DNA from: Cryobacterium sp. SO2
Lineage (GTDB): Bacteria; Actinomycetota; Actinomycetes; Actinomycetales; Microbacteriaceae
Length of the DNA stretch: 64,000 nt
Direction of reading: 5' to 3'
NCBI RefSeq assembly: GCF_026151165.2
Contig: NZ_CP117849.1
Location: 62,001 to 126,000 of the forward strand
Below the pieces are notes generated by a model. That model worked only from the letters and a program-made list of their open reading frames with translations. It searched no databases and was not told where the DNA came from. The translations under genes were made by a program, and so were the position numbers. Positions 33,549-42,067 of the stretch are shown here, in pieces (positions within the stretch are counted from its first letter, which is position 1; each line of letters starts with the position of its first letter).

Positions 33549-33610
33549 CAGTCCGGACTTTTGCGCCCGGCGTGCCGGGCGCATTTGTCCGCGCGGGTAA
33601 CAGTTTGCGC
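33549..33610. repeat. Family D palindromic repeat, copy 2
   Basis: GTCCGGACTTTTGCGCCCGG then CCGGGCGCATTTGTCCG form a hairpin with a 4-base loop, followed by CGCGGGTAACAGTTTGCGC. Layout and flanks match the copy at 8124-8190. The repeat ends at the stop codon of nucS, just as copy 1 lies next to the end of hutF. Confidence 0.7.
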
Positions 33611-34305
33611 TAAAAGAGTTTGGAGGCGGTGTCGTCGAGGCCGCGCATGGCGTCGTAGTCGAGCACCAGGCAACGGATGCCGCGGTCCTCGGCCAGCATC
33701 CGCGCCTGCGGTTTGATCTGCTGCGCGGCGAACACGCCCACGACGGGCGCCAGGTGCGGGTCGCGGTTCATCAGCTCGAGGTACCGGGTGAGCTGTTCGA
33801 CACCGTCGATGTCGCCGCGGCGCTTGAGCTCCACGGCCACCGAGGCGCCCTGCGCATCCCTGGCCAGGATGTCGACCGGGCCGATCGCGGTCATGTACTC
33901 GCGGCGCACCAGGGTGTGGCCGTCGCCGAGGAGGTGGATGTGCTCGGCCAGCAGCTTCTGCAGGTGCGCCTCGACGCCGTCCTTGATCAGGCCGGGGTCG
34001 ATGCCGAGCTCGTGTGCCGAGTCGTGCTGCACCTCGTAGATGCTCACGATGAGCTGGTCGTTGGTCTTGGCGTGCGTCACTGTCCACAGCTCGGTGACGC
34101 CGGCCTCCACCTGCAACTCGTCGGGCGCGGACACCGCCAGGCTGCACGGCGGGCTCATCCAGTTGAGTGGCTTGTAGGAGCCGCCGTCGGAGTGCACGAG
34201 CAGACTGCCGTCGGATTTGAGCATGAGCAGGCGGGTGGCGAGCGGCAAATGCGCGCTGAGCCGTCCGGCGTAGTCAACTGAACATTTTGCTATAACGAGG
34301 CGCAC
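33610..34305 (-). CDS. nucS: Endonuclease NucS (non-canonical mismatch repair)
   Basis: Mismatch-specific double-strand endonuclease that replaces MutS/MutL in many Actinobacteria; it acts with the sliding clamp. The 231-residue protein has the N-terminal DNA-binding domain (LVIAKCSVDYAGRLSAHLP, YKPLNWMSPPCSL) and the C-terminal nuclease domain with HELGIDPGLIKDGVEAHLQ, LVRREYMTAIGPVDILARD and SVAVELKRRGDIDGVEQLT, holding the PD-(D/E)XK acidic and Lys residues. GTG 34305 gives MRLVIAKC, matching the usual start. The C-terminus lacks an obvious clamp-binding peptide, ending DTASKLF. Its presence supports an actinobacterial host. Confidence 0.95.
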   Translation of the reverse strand: MRLVIAKCSVDYAGRLSAHLPLATRLLMLKSDGSLLVHSDGGSYKPLNWMSPPCSLAVSAPDELQVEAGVTELWTVTHAKTNDQLIVSIYEVQHDSAHELGIDPGLIKDGVEAHLQKLLAEHIHLLGDGHTLVRREYMTAIGPVDILARDAQGASVAVELKRRGDIDGVEQLTRYLELMNRDPHLAPVVGVFAAQQIKPQARMLAEDRGIRCLVLDYDAMRGLDDTASKLF

Positions 34306-34314
34306 TGAACGAGC

Positions 34315-35532
34315 TTAACCGGCGGCGGGGGTGCGGGTGCGCTCGCGGGCGGCCGGCGCGGCCAGTCCGGCCAGCGCCATGAGCACCACGATCACGAAGA
34401 GGGCGTTCAGGATGCCCACCCGCTCGCCGATCAGGCCCAGCACCGGTGGCCCGACCAGGAACGCGAAATACCCGATCATGGCGACGGCGCTCACCCGGGC
34501 GGCCGCGTTGGCGGTGTCGTCGGCGGCGGCGGACATGCCAACGGGGAAGCCGAGCGACGCGCCGATGCCCCACAGCACGGTGCCCACGACGAGCAGCCAG
34601 ATGGCCGGCGCCAGGATCACGAGCAGCAAGCCGGCCACACCCAGCACCGAGCAGGCCCGCAGCACCGGCACCCGGCCGAACCTGTCCAGCACCGGTCCGC
34701 CGAGCACCCGGCCCACCGTCATCGCCGACACGAACACCCCGAAGACCAGCGCCCCGGTGGCGTCACTCTGGCCGTGCCCGTCGACCACGGCCAGGGCCAG
34801 CCAGTCGCTGGCCGAGCCCTCGGCGAACGTCATGCCGAGCACGATTACCCCGATGAGCAGGATGCTGGAGTCCCGCCACACGCCGAGGCTCGTGCGCATC
34901 CGCTCACGCCAGTTCGGTCGCACGAGGGTGTGGTCCCCGGCGTCGCTCGCATCGCCGAGCGCCGGCCGCAGCGGCACGAAGCGCACCGCGGCGGCGGCCG
35001 TCGCCAGCGCCAGGGCGGCGATGCCGGCGAGGTGCCAGCCCACGGGCAGGCCGAGCGCCGCCGCAGCGGACCCGGCCAGCGCGCCGACGACCGTGCCCAG
35101 GCTGAAACAGGCGTGCAGCAGCGGCATCAGGGTGACGCCGAGCTCCCGCTCGACGGCGGCCCCCTCGACGTTCATCATGACGTCGGCGGCGCCCATGCCG
35201 AAGCCCACCAGGGCCAGGGCGGCGAAGGCGAGCGGCGCTGACCCCCAGACCGATGCGGCCGCGCCCACCAGGACCAGGCCGGCCGAGGAGGTGGCGATGC
35301 TCAGGAGCAACGCGCGGCGGGCGCCGAAGGCCGAGAGCAGCCACACCGCCGAGAGCAGCCCGATGACCGAGCCCGCGGAGAGCCCGAAGATGAGCAGGCC
35401 CACCTGGTCGGTGCGCAGCGCGAGGTCGTCGCGAGCGGTGGGGATGCGCGACACCCACGACGCCAACCCGAGCCCGCTCACGAAGAACAGGGCGAAGACG
35501 CTATTTCGCCATCCCACAGTCGTTGTGCTCAC
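34315..35532 (-). CDS. MFS transporter (YbjJ-like)
   Basis: A 405-residue, 12-segment MFS protein of the group related to inner-membrane YbjJ and the fucose permease branch. Features include the N-terminal FFVSGLGLASWVSRIPTARDDL, LVGFGMGAADVMMNVEGAA in segment 4-5, MPLLHACFSLGTVVGALAG, and FAEGSASDWLALAVVDG in the second half. Substrate unknown; homologues are mostly annotated as sugar or drug transporters without proof. GTG 35532 sits immediately after GAGGAG, a tight spacing, so a start a few codons later is possible. It lies 9 bp before nucS on the same strand and could share its transcript. Confidence 0.83.
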   Translation of the reverse strand: MSTTTVGWRNSVFALFFVSGLGLASWVSRIPTARDDLALRTDQVGLLIFGLSAGSVIGLLSAVWLLSAFGARRALLLSIATSSAGLVLVGAAASVWGSAPLAFAALALVGFGMGAADVMMNVEGAAVERELGVTLMPLLHACFSLGTVVGALAGSAAAALGLPVGWHLAGIAALALATAAAAVRFVPLRPALGDASDAGDHTLVRPNWRERMRTSLGVWRDSSILLIGVIVLGMTFAEGSASDWLALAVVDGHGQSDATGALVFGVFVSAMTVGRVLGGPVLDRFGRVPVLRACSVLGVAGLLLVILAPAIWLLVVGTVLWGIGASLGFPVGMSAAADDTANAAARVSAVAMIGYFAFLVGPPVLGLIGERVGILNALFVIVVLMALAGLAAPAARERTRTPAAG

Positions 35533-35548
35533 CTCCTCACGCTACCAA

Positions 35549-35615
35549 GCCCGCGAGCCGTGAGCAGAACCCCGAAAAGCGGGAGTTTTTGGGGTTCAAC
35601 TCACCGCTCGCGGGC
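35549..35615. repeat. Family A palindromic repeat overlapping the end of the MATE gene
   Basis: GCCCGCGAGCCGTGAG (35549-35564) pairs with CTCACCGCTCGCGGGC (35600-35615), one mismatch; the inner stem is ACCCCGAAAA with TTTTTGGGGTT. The right arm holds the TGA of the minus-strand MATE gene (35601-35603), so the last codons of that gene are part of the repeat. Confidence 0.8.
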
Positions 35616-36893
35616 GCCCAGGTGCACCCAGCGGGTGCCGCGGGAGCGCAGGGACAGTGTCACGGCGCGCGAGCCGAGGAACCCGAAGGCGAACGCGGCC
35701 ATCAACCAGGCCAGGCCGGCGGCACCGGCGGGCGCCCAGAGCAGCACGAGGCCGGCCAACGGTACGAAGGTGGCCAGGTTGACCAGGCCGGTGAGGGCGA
35801 GGTACCTGGCGTCGCCGGCGCCGATGAGCACGCCGTCGAGAACGAAGACCAGACCGCCGAGCGGCACGGACAGGCCGAGCACGACCAGCGTCGGCGGCAG
35901 CAGTTCGGTCACCTCAGGGGCGCTCGTGAACACGCCGCCCAGCACCCCGCTGGCGGCCACCACCATCAGGCCGAGCACCACCCCGCCGCCGATGCCCCAG
36001 TCCAGGCAGCGGCGCAGCACCTGGCGCACCTGCGGCGCGTCCCCGGCGCCGAGCCCCCGGCCCACCAGGGCCTGGGCGGCGATGGCGAGGGCGTCGAGCG
36101 CGAAGGCCAGGGTGGCGAAGAGGGTCATCGCGATCTGGAACGCGGCCAGCTCCGCGGACCCGAGGCCGGTGGCCACGAACACGGCCAGGAGCATGGCCGC
36201 GCGCAGGCTCGCGGTGCGCAGGAACAGCCAGCCTCCGCTCGTCGCACCGCGGAGCATCCCGGCGCGATGCGGCCGAAGCGGCGCCCGCTCACGGCGGGCG
36301 TGCCGCACGACCACGACGACGTAGACGGCCACCATGCCCCACTGGGCCAGCACGGTGCCGAGCGCGGAGCCGATCAGGCCCAGCCCCAGGCCGTAGATGA
36401 ACCAGAGGTTGAGCAGGATGTTGACCAGGAACCCGAGGCCGGCGACCCAGAGCGGGGTGCGGGTGTCCTGCAGGCCGCGCAGCAGCCCGGTGGCGGCGAA
36501 GACGAGCAGCATGGCCGGCACGCCGAGCATCGACAGGCCCAGGTAGTCCGCGGCCGCCCGGGTCACGGCGGGCTCAGCGCCGATCGCGGCGACAAGGCCG
36601 GGGGCGGCGAACCAGCCGGCCACGGCGAGCAGCAGGCCGAGGCCCAGCGCGAGCCAGAGCCCGTCCACACCCACCGACACCGCCCGGCGCCGATCGCCCG
36701 CGCCCAGCCAGCGTGCCACGGCGGGGGTGGTGCTGTAGGCGAGGAACACCATCAGACCGATGATGGTCTGCAGCACCGCGCTGGCCAGGCCGAGCCCGGC
36801 CAACGGCACCGCGCCGAGGTGCCCGACCATCGCCGAGTCGGCCAGGAGGAACAACGGCTCGGCGATGAGCGCGCCGAGGGCAGGCACGGCCAA
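35601..36893 (-). CDS. MATE-family efflux transporter (DinF-like)
   Basis: Cation-coupled multidrug exporter of at least 430 residues and 12 membrane segments. MATE features are AEPLFLLADSAMVGHLGAVPLAGLGLA, FLAYSTTPAVARWLGAGD, FAATGLLRGLQDTRTPLWVAG and, in the second half, LDALAIAAQALVGRGLGAGD. The first standard start codon is TTG 36893, but residues read upstream in the same frame (IDREILR before LAVPALGAL) look like family sequence. Between the preceding stop and TTG 36893 there is no ATG, GTG or TTG, so either a rare start (for example ATC at 36938) is used or the start region is damaged. The C-terminus (ARER) is formed by a palindromic repeat. Confidence 0.85.
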   Translation of the reverse strand: MAVPALGALIAEPLFLLADSAMVGHLGAVPLAGLGLASAVLQTIIGLMVFLAYSTTPAVARWLGAGDRRRAVSVGVDGLWLALGLGLLLAVAGWFAAPGLVAAIGAEPAVTRAAADYLGLSMLGVPAMLLVFAATGLLRGLQDTRTPLWVAGLGFLVNILLNLWFIYGLGLGLIGSALGTVLAQWGMVAVYVVVVVRHARRERAPLRPHRAGMLRGATSGGWLFLRTASLRAAMLLAVFVATGLGSAELAAFQIAMTLFATLAFALDALAIAAQALVGRGLGAGDAPQVRQVLRRCLDWGIGGGVVLGLMVVAASGVLGGVFTSAPEVTELLPPTLVVLGLSVPLGGLVFVLDGVLIGAGDARYLALTGLVNLATFVPLAGLVLLWAPAGAAGLAWLMAAFAFGFLGSRAVTLSLRSRGTRWVHLGARER

Positions 36894-37005
36894 CCGGAGG
36901 ATCTCCCGGTCGATGGGTTGGGGGCGTAGAAGTCTGATTCCTCGACTCTAGTTAGCCGACAGGGCCGGGCGCGCACGGGCGGGGTTCGGGCGTAGTCTCA
37001 CCGGT

Positions 37006-38004
37006 ATGGACCCTGTTGTTCAGACGCGTGACCTCACCAAACGATTCGGCCGGGTGCAGGCCCTCGACGGCGTGAACCTGGCGGTGGCCGCCGGCGAGGT
37101 GCACGGCTTCGTCGGACCGAACGGTGCGGGCAAGTCCACCACCATCCGCATCCTGCTCGGCCTGATGCGGGCCGGCGGCGGGTCGGCCACGGTGTTCGGC
37201 GCCGACCCCTGGGCGGATGCCCCTGCCCTGCACCGCCGTATCGCCTATGTGCCCGGCGATGTGAGTCTGTGGCCCAACCTCTCCGGCGGCGAAGTCATCG
37301 ACCTGCTCGCCCGGCTGCGCGGGGCGCATACCGCCGACCCGGCCTACCAGGCCCGCCGCCGACAGCTGCTCGAGAGCTTCCAGCTCGACCCCACCCGCAA
37401 GGGCCGCACCTACTCCACCGGCAACCGGCAGAAGGTTGCACTCGTGGCGGCGTTCGCCGTGCCCGCCGACCTGCTGATCCTCGACGAACCCACCTCAGGC
37501 CTCGACCCGCTGATGGATGCCGTCTTCCGCGCCGAGATCAGCGCGTCGGTCGCGGCCGGGGCCACCGTGCTGCTCTCCAGCCACATCCTCAGCGAGGTGG
37601 AGCGGCTCTGCGACCGGGTGAGCATCATCCGCGCCGGCCGCATCATCGAGACGGGCACGCTGCCGGAGCTGCGCCATCTCACCCGCACCGAGGTGTCCTT
37701 CGCCGCCGACGGGGTGGCCGAAGCGGGCCCGGCCGGTCTGGCCGCCAGGCTCCCGGGCGCGCACGACCTCACCGTGGAGGCGGGCCGGGTCAGTTTCAGC
37801 GTCGACGGCGCCACCCTGTCGGCGCTGCTGCCCACGCTGTCCGATCTGCGGGTGCAGGCGCTCACGGTGGCGGAGCCGACCCTGGAGAGCGTGTTCCTGC
37901 GCCACTACCGCGAAGACGCCGACAGCGGCACGCCCCAGGATCGCGACGCTCAGCCGGCTCAGGAGCAGGAGCCCGAGCCCACCCACCATCGGCACCGCCG
38001 ATGA
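37006..38004 (+). CDS. ABC exporter ATP-binding protein
   Basis: ATPase of a drug- or antibiotic-type ABC-2 exporter, 332 residues. Walker A is GPNGAGKST, the Q-loop region is AYVPGDVSLWPNLSGGE, the signature is the divergent YSTGNRQKVALVAAF, Walker B is LLILDEPTSGLDPLM, and the H-loop is LLSSHILSEVERLCDR. A C-terminal domain of about 110 residues follows, ending in a charged His/Arg tail (QEQEPEPTHHRHRR). The stop overlaps the permease ATG by 4 bases (ATGA). It diverges from the MATE gene, so two exporters are back to back here. The pair resembles systems that export tetronasin-like compounds, but the substrate is unknown. Confidence 0.92.
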   Translation: MDPVVQTRDLTKRFGRVQALDGVNLAVAAGEVHGFVGPNGAGKSTTIRILLGLMRAGGGSATVFGADPWADAPALHRRIAYVPGDVSLWPNLSGGEVIDLLARLRGAHTADPAYQARRRQLLESFQLDPTRKGRTYSTGNRQKVALVAAFAVPADLLILDEPTSGLDPLMDAVFRAEISASVAAGATVLLSSHILSEVERLCDRVSIIRAGRIIETGTLPELRHLTRTEVSFAADGVAEAGPAGLAARLPGAHDLTVEAGRVSFSVDGATLSALLPTLSDLRVQALTVAEPTLESVFLRHYREDADSGTPQDRDAQPAQEQEPEPTHHRHRR

Positions 38005-39668
38005 CGACGGTGTCCGCGCGGCCCGCGGCCCCTGCCGTTCACGCCGGCCCGGCGGGCACGCTCTGGCCCGTGCTGTGGCTGCGGTTGCGCCGCGACCGGA
38101 TCCAGCTCCCGGTCTGGATCCTCGCGCTCGCGGCCTTCGCCCTGCTCAGCGCTACCGCGGTTCCCGCCAGCCTCGGGGCCGCCAACCAGCGGGACGACCT
38201 CATCCGGGTGATCGTCGGCACACCGACCATCCTGATCTTCCGTGGCGAGCCGCGCGGCACGGGCACGGGCGCCGTGGTCTTCTTCCAGGTGTTCGCCAAT
38301 CTCGCCGTGGCGGTGGCGTTCATGAGTACCTTCCTCGCCGTGCGGCACTCCCGCGCCGAGGAGGAATCCGGTCGCTCTGACCTGCTCGGCGCCACGCCCG
38401 TCGGCCGCGTGGTGCCTCTCATCGCCACGGTGCTGCACGGCGTCGCGGCCTCCCTGGCGGTGGGCGTCGCCGTGGGCCTCGCGGTGGCCCTGAGCGGCCT
38501 GAACCCCACGGGGTCGGTGCTGATGGGCGCGGCGCTGACCGGCACCGGCATAACCTTCCTCGGCGTCGGTCTGGTCGCCGCGCAGCTGATGCGCACCTCC
38601 CGCGGCGCCAACGGGCTCGCCGCCGCTTCGGTCGGCGTCGCCTATGTCCTGCGCGCGCTCGGCGACGCCGGTGGCACCCCGGCGGCGGACGGGTTCAGCC
38701 TCACCAGCGCCTGGCCGAGCTGGCTCTCGCCCATCGGCTGGGGCCAGCACACCCGCGCCTTCACCGAGAATTCGGCCGGGCCGCTCGCGCTCGACCTGGT
38801 GGCGGCGGCCGTGCTCGTGGCCGTCGCCCTGCTGCTGCAGTCCCGGCGCGACACCGGGTCGAGCGTGTTCGCCGAACGCCCCGGCCGGGCGGCGGCCGCG
38901 GCGCGGCTGAGCGGCTCCCTCGGGCTGACCTGGCGACTGCAGTGGCCGGCCATCCTGGGCTGGGCGCTCACCGGGCTCGTGTTCGGGGCGTTGGCGGGCA
39001 GCCTGGGCGAGAGCGTCGTCACCGTGATGGAGGACAACCCGGTCTTCCAGGACGTGCTGGTGGGCCTGGCCGGCGGACGGGGTGCCATCATCGACCTCTT
39101 CACCGCCACCCTGTTCAGCCTCGTCGGCGTGCTCGCCGCCGCCGCGTCCATTCAGACGATGCTCCGTGCGCGCCAGGAAGAGGCCGCCGGAGTGGCCGAG
39201 GTCCTGCTGAGCACGCGCCTGGGGCGCATCCGGTGGTTGTTCGACACGGTGCTCGTCGGGCTCGCGGCCATCGTGCTCGTGCTCACGGCAGCCGTCGTCG
39301 GTGGGGCCGCCGGGCTCATCCGGTCGGCAGATGCCGCCGATCGGATCACCAGCGTGCTGCAGGCCGGCCTGGCCCAGCTGCCCGCCGCCGCGCTCCTGCT
39401 GGCGGTCACCGCGCTGCTCGTCGCGGTACTCCCGCGCTGGAGCATCGGCCTGAGCTGGGCCGTGCTGGTAGCCGCGGTGGTGTTCGGCCAGTTCGGTGAG
39501 CTGCTCGACCTGCCCGAGTGGTTGCGCGATCTCTCGCCGTTCACCCACACCCCGGCCGTGGCGGCGGCCGCACCGGACTGGAGCGGGGCCTGGTGGATGA
39601 GCGCGCTCGCCGTGGTGCTGGCCGCGGTGGCATTCGGCGGCATCCGGCGGCGTGACCTCGCCCCCTGA
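38001..39668 (+). CDS. ABC exporter permease, large two-repeat type
   Basis: Membrane partner of the preceding ATPase, 555 residues with about 12 hydrophobic segments in two halves, twice the size of a simple ABC-2 permease. The first half begins LPVWILALAAFALLSATAV and includes FFQVFANLAVAVAFMSTFLA; the second begins WPAILGWALTGLVFGALAG and includes LFTATLFSLVGVLAAAASIQ. Cytosolic loops RHSRAEEESGRSDLLGATPVGR and MLRARQEEAAGVAEVLLSTR are matching elements in the two halves and mark an internal duplication. ATG 38001 is coupled to the ATPase stop. Confidence 0.88.
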   Translation: MTTVSARPAAPAVHAGPAGTLWPVLWLRLRRDRIQLPVWILALAAFALLSATAVPASLGAANQRDDLIRVIVGTPTILIFRGEPRGTGTGAVVFFQVFANLAVAVAFMSTFLAVRHSRAEEESGRSDLLGATPVGRVVPLIATVLHGVAASLAVGVAVGLAVALSGLNPTGSVLMGAALTGTGITFLGVGLVAAQLMRTSRGANGLAAASVGVAYVLRALGDAGGTPAADGFSLTSAWPSWLSPIGWGQHTRAFTENSAGPLALDLVAAAVLVAVALLLQSRRDTGSSVFAERPGRAAAAARLSGSLGLTWRLQWPAILGWALTGLVFGALAGSLGESVVTVMEDNPVFQDVLVGLAGGRGAIIDLFTATLFSLVGVLAAAASIQTMLRARQEEAAGVAEVLLSTRLGRIRWLFDTVLVGLAAIVLVLTAAVVGGAAGLIRSADAADRITSVLQAGLAQLPAAALLLAVTALLVAVLPRWSIGLSWAVLVAAVVFGQFGELLDLPEWLRDLSPFTHTPAVAAAAPDWSGAWWMSALAVVLAAVAFGGIRRRDLAP

Positions 39669-39702
39669 CCTCGCCCCGTGAACCGGGCCGGCACCGGCCG
39701 GG

Positions 39703-42003
39703 CTAGCGGATGCCGATCCGTCGGCGGCGGTCCTTGGTGCTGCGCACGTCCCTGGCCAGCCGGCGGTCGCCGTGGTACAGGATGCGCTGCCAATCGACGG
39801 GCGCGCTCGGGTCGACGAGAGACGCCGGATCGAACGGCTTCTTCTTGGGCTTCCTCTCGTCGACGTAGAGGAAGTTGAGGAAGCCGAGCCAGGTGTCCAC
39901 GATGGAGTTGCGGATGCCGATGTAGCTGCGGATCGCGCCGGCGGCCATCACGGCGTTGAAGCCCGCGAACAGGGCGTTGCCCCAGTTCTGGTGGATGACG
40001 TCGCGGTAGAGCGTGAGCAGCGAGAACAGCACGATCAGGTACGGCACGATCACGTAGAGCGCCGGTGCCGCGGTGCGGTCCTTCACCTTGGGGGTGCGCA
40101 CGAACGGGATCTTCTCGCCGGTGAGCATCTGCTGGAAGGATTTCAGCACGCCGGCCAGGTTGACCGGCAGCAACACCAGGTTGAACCCGTAGATGCGGAA
40201 GATGTCACTGAAGCGGTGCCCGGCCTCACGCAGGTCGAAGCCCATGGCGACGAAGTACGGCATCGCGGCGAGGAACACGAACGGACTGAGCAGACGGCTG
40301 TCGTAGGGATAGGCGAGCAGGAACAGCAGGCCGAAGCTGCCCCACGCGATCGAGGCCATGTAGTTGCCGCGCAGCGCGATCTCGGCCAGCAGCACGTGCT
40401 CGCGGTTGAACCGGCGGGTGCGCAGCTGGTCGAAGAACTTGGGCAGGATCAGCAGGCCGCCGTTCGCCCAGCGCCGGCGCTGCACGATGAGGGAGCCGAA
40501 GTCCGGCGGGGTGGCGCTGTAGCTGAGCCGTTCGGGATAGTTCACCAGGGTCCAGCCGTGCCGGCCCAGGTCGATGCTCGACTCGGTGTCCTCGATCACG
40601 GTGCGGTCCTGGATGAAGGTCTTGATGGTGAACCCTGCCACCACCTCGGTCTCGACGATGTCCTCGAGCGCGCGCTTGCGGATGACGGCGTTGGCGCCGA
40701 CCCAGAAGGTGGCGTTGTAGTAGGTCATGCCCTGGTGCAGCATGTGCTGCAGGTCGGTGCTCGCCCCTGCCACGCGCTCGATGCGGGTGGGCGCGCCCCG
40801 GAACGCCGAGTATGGCGTCTGGGTCACGGCCACCTGCGCGTTCTCGGCCTGTTCGAGCAGGTAGACCAGGCGCACGCAGTAGTCGCGCAGCAGCAGCGAG
40901 TCGGCGTCGAGGGTGAGCAGGTAGGTGGTGTCCGGCAGCACCAGGTCGCCGATGTCGCCCTCGGCTGTCTCGCGCAGCACGACGCCGTCCGAGGTCTGTT
41001 CGGTGGTCCAGGACCGGCCCATCAGGCCGATGTAGGAGTTCAGGTTCATGGCCTTGTTCGCCTCGTGCGAGAGCGACGAGAACATCTTGCGTTCGAAGGA
41101 GCCCACCTGGCAGCTGAAGATGCGGGCCAGGCGCAGCCCGAGGGTGATCAACTGGTCGGCGTCGGGGTACGACTCCTGCACGAGCGACCCGTTGAGGGCC
41201 AGCAGGCTCAGTCGCAGCTCTCTGGCCAGGCCCATCACGACCTGGTCGACGAAGAACTCGTCCACGTGGTCGGCGACGGGTTCGGTGTCGGCCAGTGTCT
41301 CGAGCCAGTCCGCGGCCGCGGCGTAGTCGTCGGCGAGCAGCTGCACATCGGCCCGCCGCACGACCTTCTTCTTGGTGTTGAACCGTTTGGCGCGGGCAGC
41401 CACGGATGCGATGAAGCGCTCGGCGGGTTCACGCAGCGCCGCCTCGATCTGGCCGGGCAGCGCCCTGGTGGCGTTCAGCGTCGCCAGCTTGTCCGGGTCG
41501 GTGGGGAACGGCGGGTCGTCGAGCAGGAGCACCACGTTGAGGTGGGGGAATTCCTGCAGCGCGGCCGACCACAGGGTCGCGCGCACGACGTTGGTCTCCT
41601 CCGCGTAGCTCGGCACGAGCACTGTGATGGCCTCGTCGTAGTCGGCGAAGTGCCGGTCCAGCTCGCCGCGCGGCACCCTGTCGTGGCTGCGGAACCTGTA
41701 GAGGGCGCCCTGGCGGGCGACGAGGTACATCAGCGCGGAGAAGGTGAGGATCGTGACGACGGTGAGGTACCCGATGGCCTCCACGGTGAACCTGAACCCC
41801 GAGCCGGGGTTGTTCACGAATTCGCGAATGACGGTCGAGAACACGTACAGCACCCAGAAGGTGACCGTCGAGAGGATGGCAAGCCGGCCGAGCGTGATCG
41901 TGCGGTTGGACGGCCGGGCGTGCACAATCGACAATGGCTCACTACGCCGTTCCGCGCCCCACTGCCGGCGCCGACCGCTCGAAATCTCACCCGTCAGGTC
42001 CAT
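39703..42003 (-). CDS. Processive family 2 glycosyltransferase (cellulose/chitin synthase-like)
   Basis: Membrane polysaccharide synthase of 766 residues. Two N-terminal membrane segments (ILSTVTFWVLYVFSTVI; IGYLTVVTILTFSALMYLVA) precede the catalytic GT-A domain: VLVPSYAEETNVVRATLWSA, YLLTLDADSLLLRDY (metal-binding DxD), a late acidic TVIEDTESSIDL and the processive marker QRRRWANGG. At least four C-terminal segments then form the export channel. An inserted region of about 150 residues with the segment KRFNTKKKVVRRADVQLLADD is not typical of simple synthases. ATG 42003 is chosen; the longer frame crosses the divergent promoter. It diverges across 64 bp from a GH18/CBM5 protein, so synthesis and trimming of one polymer may be co-controlled. 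The sugar is unknown. Confidence 0.88.
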   Translation of the reverse strand: MDLTGEISSGRRRQWGAERRSEPLSIVHARPSNRTITLGRLAILSTVTFWVLYVFSTVIREFVNNPGSGFRFTVEAIGYLTVVTILTFSALMYLVARQGALYRFRSHDRVPRGELDRHFADYDEAITVLVPSYAEETNVVRATLWSAALQEFPHLNVVLLLDDPPFPTDPDKLATLNATRALPGQIEAALREPAERFIASVAARAKRFNTKKKVVRRADVQLLADDYAAAADWLETLADTEPVADHVDEFFVDQVVMGLARELRLSLLALNGSLVQESYPDADQLITLGLRLARIFSCQVGSFERKMFSSLSHEANKAMNLNSYIGLMGRSWTTEQTSDGVVLRETAEGDIGDLVLPDTTYLLTLDADSLLLRDYCVRLVYLLEQAENAQVAVTQTPYSAFRGAPTRIERVAGASTDLQHMLHQGMTYYNATFWVGANAVIRKRALEDIVETEVVAGFTIKTFIQDRTVIEDTESSIDLGRHGWTLVNYPERLSYSATPPDFGSLIVQRRRWANGGLLILPKFFDQLRTRRFNREHVLLAEIALRGNYMASIAWGSFGLLFLLAYPYDSRLLSPFVFLAAMPYFVAMGFDLREAGHRFSDIFRIYGFNLVLLPVNLAGVLKSFQQMLTGEKIPFVRTPKVKDRTAAPALYVIVPYLIVLFSLLTLYRDVIHQNWGNALFAGFNAVMAAGAIRSYIGIRNSIVDTWLGFLNFLYVDERKPKKKPFDPASLVDPSAPVDWQRILYHGDRRLARDVRSTKDRRRRIGIR

Positions 42004-42067
42004 GATTCTTTCCCCAGTTCCCCGTACGGCGAGTTTGTATGCAACTGTATCTAGATCGTAGTGAACC

